A DNA stretch of 64,000 nt. It comes from Acanthopleura granulata. Its lineage: Eukaryota > Mollusca > Polyplacophora > Chitonida > Chitonidae. Shown piece after piece: positions 1 through 12,500 of this stretch. The stretch covers positions 3,015,644 to 3,079,643 of the forward strand of contig JABBOT010000023.1 in NCBI GenBank assembly GCA_016165875.1, read 5' to 3'. Made by a program: the position numbers and the translations under genes. Below the pieces are notes generated by a model, which was given only the letters and a program-made list of their open reading frames with translations, did no database searches and was not told the origin of the DNA. Numbering within the stretch: the first letter of the stretch is position 1; each line of letters starts with the position of its first letter.

Positions 1-168
1 GGGAGGAAACTGGGAAGAACCCAGCGGAAACCCACGACTATCTGCAGGTTGCTGGCAGATCTTCGAATGCCAGCATGAGCGGGACTTGAACTCACACCGA
101 CCACAATGGGCTTTTGGGTCAGTACACTGCACTTGTTCACTCAACAAGTGAGCTATAGAGGCCCCCAT
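1..168 (-). repeat. Family 1 SINE, truncated by window edge
   Basis: Reverse-strand copy of the commonest SINE: 'gggaggaaac', 'cagcatgagcgggacttga' (complement of the B-box part) and a final stretch complementary to the tRNA-like head. The 3' core and A-rich tail would lie before base 1. Confidence 0.75.
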
Positions 169-531
169 ATAAATTAAGGACAGAAATTTATTACCATCGA
201 AAGAATTATATTTGCGCCTTATAAACCTTAGGCCCTTTAAGCCAATGCATACCAAATATGCCTATGACTTCTTACAGTCCTGCCTTTCATAATGTACAAA
301 TATTAACATTTGAGCTGTGTACATTACAAGGAGGTCTTCTTCATGTTATATATAATACATTTTAAGCTACATAGAGCATTAAAAGCCTTAATTTGAGCCC
401 TAGTGTAAGATGGACTAGGACTTAAAGGGAGAACTGCAATTTAGACATTTCTGTTATATCTTCCTGAAAGACGAATCTGTTAATGTAATTGAATATCTTG
501 TCTTCATGGTATTTAATGTCTGTTAAAACAG

Positions 532-590
532 GGTCTGCTGAACCAAAATCTGTCATTGTGTGCTTCAGTCTGAACTATTCGTGCCGCATA
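532..590 (+). CDS. RNF213: RNF213-like exon 1 of window (inferred)
   Basis: Acceptor 'aaaacag' and donor 'ATA|GTATGC' enclose 59 nt. After two carried bases they encode 19 residues including KSVIVCFSLNYSCRI, ending in phase 0, which fits exon 2. The minisatellite that starts at its 3' end copies its last bases, as in other introns of this gene. I cannot confirm it by homology, so it is less certain than the other exons. Confidence 0.55.
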
Positions 591-3500
591 GTATGCTCCA
601 TCCTGAGCTATTGGTGTCATATAGTATGCTCCATTTTGAGCTGTTGGTGTCATACAGTATATTCTGTTTTGAGCTATTGGTACCATATAGTATGCTCCAT
701 TTTGAGCTATTGGTGTCATATAGTATGCTCCATTTTGAGCTGTTGGTGTCATACAGTATATTCTGTTCTGAGCTATTGGTACCATATAGTATGCTCCATT
801 TTGAGCTATTGGTGTCATATAGTATGCTCCATTTTGAGCTGTTGGTGTCATACAGTATATTCTGTTCTGAGCTATTGGTACCATATAGCATGTTCCATCC
901 TGAGCTATTGGTGCCATATAGTATGCTCCATTTTGAGGTATTGGTGTCATATAGTATGTTCTGTTCTAAGCTATTGGTACCATATAGTATGCTCCATTTT
1001 GAGCTATTGGTGTCATATAGTATTTTCCATTTTGAGCTATTGGTCATATAATATGATCTGTTCTGAGCTATTGGTGCCGTATTGTATGCTCCGTCCTGAG
1101 CCCTTGCTGCCATATAGTATGCTCCATTTTGAGCTATTGGTGTCATATAGTATGCTCCATTTTGAGCTGTTGGTGTCATACAGTATATTCTGTTCTGAGC
1201 TATTGGTGCCATATAGTATGCTCCATCCTGAGCTATTCGTATCATATAGTATGCTCCATTTTGAGCTATTGGTGTCATATAGTATGTTCAGTTCTGAGCT
1301 ATTGGTACCATATAGTATGTTTCATCCTGAGCTATTGGTGCCATGTAGTATGCTCCATTTTGAAGTATTGGTGTCATATGGTATGTTCTGTTCTAAGCTA
1401 TTGGTACCATATAGTATGCTCCATTTTGAGCTATTGGTGCCATATAGTATGCTCCATCCTGAGCTATTGGTGCCATATAGTATGCTCCATCCTGAGCCAT
1501 TCGTATCATATAGTATACTCCATTTTGAGCTATTGGTGTCATATAGTATGTTCTGTTCTGAGCTATTGGTACCATATAGTATGTTGTGTTCTGAGCTATT
1601 GGTGTCATAGAGTATGCTACATTTTGAGCTATTGGTCTCATATAATATGATCTGTTCTGAGCTATTGATGCCGTATTGTATGCTCCGTCCTGAGCCCTTG
1701 CTGCCATATAGTATGCTCCATTCTCAGCCCTTGGTGTCATATAGTATGCTCCATTCTGAACTATGGGTGCCTCGTAGTATGCTCCAATGTGAGGTATTGG
1801 TGCCATATAGTATGCTCCATTATGAGCTATTCGTGTCATGTTCTGACAATTTAAGAGCGCTGTAGAATTTGATCATCTGTTAACTACTGACTGCAGATGA
1901 CTTTTTACATTGTAGTGAGTTTGTTTGTCGTACATAGTATTTTCACTAAAGAAGCACTTCCAAGTAAATTTAAAATTATCTAAAATATTGAGAAGTTCTG
2001 CATTCATTTGTACCCTCCTAATGAGCTCTTTTTGACTGACCTTTCACACTGTGGTCAGGAATTTATTTGAGGAAACTGCCCAAGTTGTGGAAGCAAGATT
2101 AGATATCCCTAGTAGAAAGCTTCTCATCAAAATTAGGGTCATTTAGACGGCTCCAGCACAAATGTTCTTCATTGTTGATATCAGATGTACATGTAAAATT
2201 TGCCTTGAATGAGTGGATTCCAGCACTACATGCATATTTAGTCATATGTAATACCTGTAAAAGGAATTCTGTCATTGATTAGAATATTATACCTTATTTT
2301 TTATATAGGGAGACAACCCTGAATGCTGTGTTAAAAGTATGGATGCGTCAGTGGAAAGAGTGACCAAAACGCTGAGAAGCCTAAACCCAACACGTTGGGA
2401 ATGCCTGGTTGTGTTTTCCAAGTGCAAACCTCTGGTAGACTGGCTGAAGCAGGAAATTCACAGTAATTTATATGCTGCTTTATATATGGATATAAATTTA
2501 CCGAGCATGGACATACCTCTGGACACTTTCCACGAATGGACAATCCCCCCTACCCCGCTGGACAATTTCCCCCCTATGTATATATACAAATATACAAATC
2601 TACTTTGTATAAATACGTTTCAACACGAAAGTCTCCAAATTTAAACAACTGGTTATGGTCGCATTTTTAAGAGATCATTTACTAAGATATTTGTTGAATA
2701 AGACTATATATATGGCTGGGCACATTGGTTGCTTATTTCTGTCGCAAACTGTAATTTAGCTGTTTAGGTGTGAATAATCATATAATGGTTGTCTTACGAT
2801 AAAAATATATTTATTTACAAGGGGAATTTTCCGAGGTGGGGTGGGGGATTGTTAGGAGGTTAGAGGGGGGAATGTCCTACATTCAAATTTACGTGTATGT
2901 CATCATTACATGCAATTTCTCATATGTTACAGGGGAATAATCCGCAAGTTTCAGAAGTTCAGAGTCAATGTTGATTTGTTCTTTCTGTTGATTTTGGCCC
3001 CAAAATAGAACCTAAGTTCTTCCTTTTTAGTAAACCTGTGATATGTAGCAAAAGAGAAGTGTAACAGGATAAGAATATGTATGTATTAGAAGAAAGCAAC
3101 AATGATACTGCTGAAAGGGAATTCATATTTTTCACACACACTCAGAAACATGTAAATTAGAGAAAGGCTTGCATGCATGAAGCAAGTTATTACAGATCAT
3201 TTTACATGTATTAAACAATATCAGTTAACAGGGGCAAGATATGAAATCTTATTTGACCAAGTTGACATACTATGTTGTATTTATTTATTTGGTTGGTGTT
3301 TTACGCCGTACTCAAGAATAATTCACTTATACAGGGGCGGCCAGGATTATGGTGGGAGGAAACCGGGCAGAGCCCGGGGGAAACCCACAACCATCCGCTG
3401 GTTGCTGGCAGATGGACATGCCGTACACAAGCCAAAAAAATGCCGGAATCGAAACACATCAAACCAGTGTGTAAAGAAACTAACATGCATATTTCAGGTC

Positions 3501-6500
3501 AGAAGGAACTGAAAGTCTTTGTAGACTTGGCAAGTATTTCTGCTGGAGAGGGAGACATGGAGATCAAGAAGGTGTCCATGCTGCATTCTGCCACCACTGG
3601 GTACTCACCACTCCTCTTTGACCTTCCCAAGAACATCAGCTGCAAGGAGTTCTTGAGGAGATGCGATGAAGTCTGGAAAGCCTTGGAGGCAGATCCCGAT
3701 TTACCTAAGAATCTGGTGAGTTGCTCTTTAATTTGGAAAAAGACACAGGGGACAGATAAACTGCATATCATGACCTTATATGGGACCTGTAAGTGTATGG
3801 TGTGGTGATCACATGTAACAAGGAAGTAAAACGCACCTCATGACTGAGACTCTGTAAAGATTACGGAATTCTCTCTTGAATGCAAAAACCTGTCTGAATT
3901 TGTGTGAATGCTTCGCTAAATTGTCTAAGTGAAGTTGTTGAAGCATGGAGTATTTTGCTGCCGACTGGGGCTCTGAAGGGGCCCATGCTGTTAAGCATAT
4001 GAGGGATTGAGTAATCAGAGAGCTAGGAGATATCAGCAGTTTATACGCTGTGATGTAAATGTTCTGAGAGGACTGTCAATGTAACTTGTAATAACACAGG
4101 GACAGGACACTATTTTAATGTTATATGTTTTGATTATAACAAGTAAATTATGACCACACACTGCTTCAGTGAATAACCATTCAAAAGCATATACATTAAA
4201 TTACAAGAAACCAAATATGAAGCTTTAAATTCTCCATGAAAAGATCGTCGGAAAACTGTGCAGTAGGTAAAACACCTTATATATTCTTCTTTAGATTTTT
4301 GTTCGACTGAACAAAATGCAATCAGATTAAATGTTTGCATTCTAAGATTTTGGGCTTTGCAAACTGCTTCAGTATGAAAATGAAGTCACAAAATTTTTCT
4401 TATTCCCAAAACAGCATTTAATGTCGGAATGGCTGGTTTATGTGTTTGGTTCATGAGTGGACGTTACAGGAAAATTTTATCACAGGTGCAAATAACAGCA
4501 GGTTACACATCACTAGCATCCAATATTATTGGTATATTCCATGTATCCCACTGTAAAATTCAACGATTTTATGTTTCCTGTGAACATTTTGCAGTGTCTT
4601 TAAAACTGTATACCAAACGTGAATGCATCCAATTTTTTGTGAATTGAGGACCCTATTGTGGTTGAAATGGAGATCTGAAGGTTTAGGACTAACTTGGTGT
4701 TCTTATGTATCCCCTCTTAATGAGAGGGAACAAATTGCGATGACTTTGTCTTGTCTGTCCCACTAATCTAACCATCAAATTTGTGCAGGGCACATTTCAG
4801 CCAGTACTTGGCATAGGATTATCAAACTCACACAAAGTGTGCAAAGGGACCTAAAGTGGTGCACTTTCGCGATATTTTTTCACATTTTAATTGGATTTAG
4901 GAGTTGTTTTTCCTTTCGTTTTGCTCTTCTAACATAAGATTTGAGCGTGCCATATCTCCGCTATTATTTAGGATTGGATTCTCAAGCTGCAAAGTGCACA
5001 AAATGACCTGCAGCTGTGCACTATGACATTATTTTTGCACACTTTGAGCAGTTTTATAATATATCTGCCCATGTGCATGTTTTCCAAGTCATTGACTAGC
5101 AAATTCTTCAGGCAAAATTTGTGCATGTCATATACTGGCTATTATTGGGCATATAATTTCAGATTATTTTTTAGACATTTTGATTTGTTTTAGTTGTCTG
5201 CCCTTGCATGTATTTTCCAGGCCACTGATTTCTCAGGTGAAAGTTTTGCATTCCATACCTCAACCCTTACCTGGCATAGGATTCTCAAAGTTTCACAAAG
5301 TACACAAAATGACCAGAAGTGGTCCACTGACTGGTTATTTTTTGACATTCTTATCAGTTTTAGGAGTTGTCTGCCCTTGCGCATATTTTTGGACCAGTGA
5401 TTAGCAAATTTATGCTTGCCATATTTTGGCTATTGTATGGGACATATCTCTATCATTTTGTTGCCTGTATTTGCAGAACTGGGCCCTCCCTTGCATGAGT
5501 ACCCACCAACAGGAACAGGGTGGTACAGACTGTAGTCTCCCCCTGCTGTTTTTCTTGCCGTTCATTTATCCATGATGTTATTGAATCCAACCGTCTATGA
5601 AGTTGAAGATATGTCTTTTTTGGTTTCATTTGCATCTTACGCATTTATCATAGTTGTCTGAAATTTGTCTTAATTTGTGCTATTGTGCTATATTTACAGC
5701 AACAGCCAAGGCTTTGCATGTCTTTGTCAACTGTTAACATTTAGGACAGGAAAGCATGAGGCAGCCAGCGAAGTAGTAGGATCATGAAGGGACATGCCGG
5801 GCGGAACATCTTTGTAGTCTCTGATTGCTTTCTTGTTTTGTATTCCCATTTGCATTGCGTTAATATAAAAAAGGTGGTTTATGCTCCTTTGTAAATACAG
5901 TGGGGGCACATTCTTGAGTATGGCGTGAAACACCAATCAAATAAGTAAATATATAAATACTAGTGGTGTGTCAACATTGTCAGAGTGTTTGTGCATTATG
6001 GCATGGTGAATGTGTGTGCTGTAATCTTGTGAGCAGAATATCTCAAACATAAAAGTCCGATAGATTTGCTCGAATTTGATACACATTTTTGTTGCTATTG
6101 TTGTTATGTTGTTTCTTATTTCTCATTTCTTCTATTTCTTTATTTTTACCAGATTTTGGATTAATCCTGATTTAAAAAGATTTCTTTCCACCTTTGTCTG
6201 TAAAATTCTATGTGCACTCAAGTTTTATCTCACTGAAGATGCCTGTTACATGGCTTCTTTCTGTGTCTTTTTTTTTCTCCAAAGATGGACTTGAACCGTT
6301 ACCTGAAGTGGTTGGATATGGTGAAGGCATCCCATGGATCTGTTGAGGTCTCTTCTTTGTCACAAGCTGAAGCCATCAACAACAAAGGAGTCTACAGGAT
6401 TGGGAGTATTCCGAAACACAAAAAGCAGCAAAAGGCACATGTATGCATGTCTCAGTATTTCCTGTGTCCTGCTGTTCTCATAGCCTGTTTCATTTTTCAT

Positions 6501-9500
6501 TTTAAAGGTGGGTGGGATGTGACTTTCAGCATTGTCAGTGTCATTGTCCCATATCAGACCCTACCCCAACACTCTGTAACAAGCTGTTATAGATTCTTCT
6601 TGTACTGTTAGTATCAACTGCATGGATGGGGGAAAAAACGGCGTTATTGTATTCGCATATGTAACTGGCACGCTTTGTATAACCAACATTTTCAATCCCT
6701 AGAAAGCCCTGTGCCAGTTTCATTGGTACATGCAAATTCTCATCAAGATTTTGAACTGTGAACTGCAGACTACTCAATAGTGTAGTGGGATTTAAGAAAG
6801 CAGGATTTGGGAAAATAAATTTTTGATTATAACGTTTATGTCACTTGACATTGTGTTCATGTTTTTTTGAGAGTTTCACTGTATTTTCAAAAAAGTTGTG
6901 CTGATACTGTCGTCTGAGGGCATTGTACTTAATTTCTTTAGTGAACATCTGCTGAAGTTATGATTATTTGATATCATAGGAAGTTTTAAGCCTACTTTTA
7001 TTTAAATCACGAATGAGCGTTGTTGTTGTTGCTGCAGCGTTCCTGTATATTTATGTTCATTTATAAGTATTTTTCAACTATTAATTTTATTAATGTCGAA
7101 ATTTAGGAAATTTATGTTGCCATTATACCTAGAAAACTCTTACCTTGTGTATTTACTTCTGTTTTATGTAGTAAAGTGATATATATGGTCCTCAGTTCAA
7201 CCTCGATATCACAAGTTTGTCTGTTCGCCATTTTCGTACTTTTATGATAATTAGGGTGTTACTGTAACCCTAACTTAAAGACATTTAGAAATGGGACAAG
7301 GATTTTCCTTCTACCATTTGAAAAGTAATTTATCATTTAATACCTTGGTGTGAAAATTGGTTATAGTTTTTGAGTTATATGGGTAAAAATGTGGATGTTC
7401 CTAACATTGGTGTTTTGATTTTGGCATCAAAGGGAAGCCATTTCTTTGATGTTCTTGATTACAAACACAATGACGTCATCTGTGGTTACAAACTGTCAGA
7501 AATGCTCTGTTGACCAATCAGAATCTCTTATTATGGTGTTTGGCTCCGCCCACACCATATGGAAACCTATAAATAGGCTGAATTTCAGCGTTTGGTAGAT
7601 GATCTTGGAATCTGCCAGGAGTAAGGGTCAAGCTGCTGGTAAGCATGCAAAGTAAGTAGATACTTTATTAAGAGTGGGAAAATTCTTGTACGGTGAAGTG
7701 GGAAACAGTCCCTGTGCCAAGAACAGCGAAGTGTGTCCCAATTTAAGAACTTTGAAACTGTTTATTTAGTGGGAATCAGTCCTAGGTAATGGGGAATCCA
7801 GTGTCAGAATTCTGGGAATCAGTCCCAGTCACAAAAAAAATTGTGGAATCACCAGTCTCAAGAATCCAAGAATCCTGCTCCAGTCTCCTAAATGTGAAAA
7901 CTACCTGGGAATTCTGCAGGCAATAAAGGCTTTATATCAGAACAGAAATTGAGCTTTTGTACCACAACCCGAGAGAGTGTCACATGGGACTTTCTGGGAC
8001 TCTCTGTACTATGGACAGTGCTTAAATGGAACTCAGTCCCATACATCATCTAATGGTTTGGTACTTGTTTCAGCTGCAGGTTTCTTCCTCTTCATAATAT
8101 ATTATCATCATCTGATTGCCCGGAATCTGTTTTTGGTGAACTTTCATTTCATATGAGAAAATCAAGTCTCATTTACTATAACTGGAATCTAACCAGAGTT
8201 CAGGAAATGTTATGGAATCGAATCCAAATAGTAGCGACATCTCCAAGTTCAGGGGAGAGAATCTCGATTGGTTTATTCATTTGACAAACTTCGCTCGGCA
8301 CATTAAATGTCAAACAGGATTAAAGTGAGTGAATAGTATCGCACTCATAGGTATTGCTTATCTCAGGAGAAGATATCATAAGAAATGAAAACACATCAGA
8401 CAAAATTGAATCGCTACAGTAGTATGAAAGGTTTGTAAGCAGTCAGGTTGTGCAACAATAACAACCACAACATGGTTGTGTTGATGAAGGCCAACTTGGC
8501 TGTTATAACTATAAAAGCTGTAAAGGCCATGATTTAATTGGCAAGAGAAAATGAAGACACTACTTGAGGTGCAATCACAGACAATGGACAGGTAAGCCTG
8601 AGAATTTGTCAAAAACTGTTCAATGTTCTCTCAAGATTATTTTCTGGTTTGCCCGTGTGCTGTGTTCAGCTGGTGCTTTTACACCTGTAGTGACAATCCC
8701 AGTGGGTGTCCCCAGCGAATACCAGGTGGGCATGAAGATATCTAACTCCTTAAAATTACTCTGCACAACTTTGATTGGTACAAGTGTTTTTTTTTTCTTG
8801 AATTTAGTTATAGGCTGATATGCCACTTCAATACTTGAATGCACAAGTTACATGTGTATGTGCAATAATTACTAACAGCCTTTTATAAGACTTGCACACT
8901 AAACTGGTGGAAGACAAGTTGCCTTCAACAAGTGCTGTCAACCAGTTATTGTCACAAATACCCCTGAAACACAGAGCAACGGAATGCCGTGACAGGATCT
9001 CACAGCATGTCAGTATGTCAGACGTAATTACATAACCTATATGGTCAAGAGCACAGCACTTTTAGTAAGTTGGGCAGTCAAGGAACAGCACAGATTGTAT
9101 CATTTGGAGCTTAATTAGGTACTTATATAATTCCGTGAGGTTTCTTGAACATCTTTACATTACTTGCATCTGCTCATTGGGAAAAGTCAGCTAGTATTGG
9201 ATATTAGTATTGTCTGTACACATGTATATCACGTTTATGTAGGGGAAAGTCATCTCCAACTAACTTCTTTGTAATAAAGACCAGATAAACAGTCATGTGG
9301 ACCACTCAATGTCGCCAAGGCGCCAAAGGCAGTGGAGACAAATGATGTCTCGGGGATCCAAGCCACGATTTAATTGATCCACTGAACAGCTTAGCATAAT
9401 AAAGAAGTAGAGTAACTCCAAAGAAATTCATTTTGACTCTCTCAGTATTTCAACTCAATAATTAAGTCACCCTCCAGAGAAATGTGGTAAAGTCAAAACA

Positions 9501-12500
9501 ACAAGGGCATCAAAATGTGCTTTAATTTTTCTCACTGTGCTCATGTAATTCATGTAAATAGAGTTGTTTTGGGCTGGCAAACTGATAAGGTAAAACTTTT
9601 TTTTCTCTTCAGAGCCTTGATTCTGCCATCCAACTTACTATTCTTGAAAATGAGACAATGGAAACAGAACGACAAGAATACAGTTACTCTCAGCTTCATG
9701 ACTTACAGAGCAGACTGATGCTTGTGGCAGGCCAGGCTGAGAAGGGGAAAGAAGAAGTTGTCCGCTTTACAGAAGTATGAACTTTGATTTTCATACTTCA
9801 TTCAAAGCTAAGGGTACATGAAAGTGGAGGTTGAAAGCATTACTTCCTTTTTTCATTATTAGTTATTTTCGTTAACATGCTAGCACGTTTTTCGTTATTT
9901 GGGTGTCGAATGATTGATTGATTGACAATCAATTTTTCAGGACCTGAGCAACGAAAAACGTGCCAGCAGGTTAGTCGACATTCAAATAAGGGAAAACGTG
10001 CTGGAACATGCGACATTCGAATTCCGTATAACCAAAAATGAAAGTGGTGCTATCTTCAGTCTGCTACATGAATGTGTGTGTTCAGCTCTGAATAAAGTTC
10101 TTCAGAACATACTGCTATAATATGTGCATGTTTATGTAAGAACTAAAATGATATTTAAGTTCTGCTTTAGGGCTAGATAAAAGTCAATGTGACATCACTG
10201 ACGACACATAGTTACACTAGTTACTCAGTGAAAGGATACAAAGTTATAAGGGGTCTGTAAGCCTCATACTGGGCCAAGAGTATTAATCCCATATAGATTT
10301 TGTATCCTTTCACTCAATAGCCATGTACCAAATTTACTTCTGCAGAGCACCCTGAAGACTGCGCTGAAATTTGCTTCTTGTAAAAAAAAAAAAGCAGCAA
10401 CTGTAATTTCCTGTCGCTTCAAGGAGCTTTGAATTACAGAGGTGTGATCTGGGAATTATGATGTCAGAACCTTATTGACAATGTTGTGCCAACATCCAGT
10501 TGTGTCATTGGTGTCATTGTTACGTTTGTCATAGTTTAACTGTTACATCATGGCGTTCTCCCTACTGTCGAGTCATCAGATGCTGCAGGGTATAGGCATA
10601 TACTCGTCTCCCACGTGACCATTACCGTCCAATCAAAAGCAGAGGATTTTATCTGATGGGGGATAAATTTATCAGTATGGTCCATGAAACCATCATACAA
10701 AGAAACCATTTGACTACCTGCAACTTTTACCTGTTTCTGTCCCTGTTAGATGAGTTCAGCTCTATAGTTTGAAGCTGACATAGTTTGGCATGTTGTATAA
10801 GAAGGTACAAAATATAAAGTATACACTGTTGTATACATATAATATGTCGTGTCATACAAATGCTTATTGCAAAATGTATGTTCATGTATTGGTCAGCTTT
10901 GCTATGACCCTTTTCTCTGCATTTTGCTTGGTTACGGTCTAGAACTTGTTTACTTTTAATAACAATTATAGGTATTCTCAGTACATTTTGTGGCAAATTG
11001 TTTCATAGTGGATTTGATTTCAGGTTTTGGATTCCGTGACAAGATTGGCAAATGCTTACATCAAACTTTGCCAGGTTGGCAGTGTGTTGTTTTACAATTT
11101 GAGTATTGTTATGTACAACAGTACACAAAAAGTCATGGTGGATTTTGGACAAGATAAGCTCCGTTTGAATACCTCAAGCAAGGATGTCAATGAAGAAGCA
11201 ATAGACTTAGCAAGATTCTTGGAGAACTGCTTGGAGCGTTGGGTGCAGCACTATGGAAATCAACGCTGTAGGTATTTTCCTCTGAACCACTACACCATTG
11301 AGCAACTGGTGATTCTCCAGGGAGAACTAGTGAAAGTAAACCGTCACAGTGATGTGCCAAACAAGGTCTTCCCCTTGCTGGAGTGTGTTAAGCCACATTG
11401 TACCAAGAGAAATCTCTTAATTGCCTTGGACAGTGCCTTGAAAAAAGTAAATGCCCTTGAGGAAGAAACATCTCGACCTGCTGACTACCTTGAAAGTGAG
11501 AAAGCTGAATTTGTGGCAGCGATTGAGAAAGGTGGATATTCCAGGAAAGATGCATTGCGAGCTCTGGCGGCAGGTGAAAACCCAACGAATCCTGACGCAG
11601 GTACAGTACTGATCTGCTTTTGGCTAGGATTGGGTTTCTGTGGAACGAATTCTGTATTTTTTCAGACGTTGAAATACAACAATTAAATTTTTCGTGCCCA
11701 GTGCTTTGTCAGTACGCTAAGTTGTAACTCCTCACCAAGATATAAAACATCAAGAAGAATGGTTATGTATTTAAAATGAATATATTTTGAAATAGGGAAA
11801 CTTGTTTTTTCAGGAGTTTAAGTACACGTAATAATCATTGTTTGTTTACATGCAGGCTTGATGTGGTGCTTGGAGAATGTAGGCTGTGACTCTGATAGTG
11901 ATGAGGAATCTGGTGATGGAACTGCCTTAAAAGGACAGAGAAGTTTTGAGGGATGGTCCCTCAATAAATCTTCACTGGAAACAGTAACAGAAGAGGCTCT
12001 AACTGATGTGATGAAGTAAGATGCATTTTATATCATGTAGGTCAGTGACCTGCGTAGGCTAGTTTGTAAGGGACGGGTGAATTTAATGTGGATTGTGATG
12101 ATCAGAGAATACTGAGGCACTCAGCTTTAGTCTGACTTTGCAGGAATCAGTTTTTCATACATCAGTGTTCTTTCTTGCATCATCTGTTAGCTTTTAAAGT
12201 ATTGCTATCAATTATACAAAATTTGAAATTTTTTCTTCAAATAGGAAAGAAATTCCTGCTGTGATCAGATTCTGATATCCTAATGGGTTTAACAGGGGTC
12301 CAAGTTTCATTGCCTTCTTTGGTGACAGTTAACGTTTCTGATTTTAAGAGTGCCTTTGTTGTATCAGCAAGTTTACATGCACAGATCAAATACTTGCTTC
12401 TGGGTCTAACTTGAAGTTTTTGTATATTTGCCAATGTGTGGCTCACGAAAAAAAATTACAGCTGTAAGTTTCAGTATGATGAAAAACATTGGCCATCAAT

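Noticed and set aside
489..1850. Long open frames on both strands over the first array (up to 373 aa)
   Set aside because: They follow from a 33-bp unit without stops; the peptides are pure repeats and extend into or oppose the inferred exon border.
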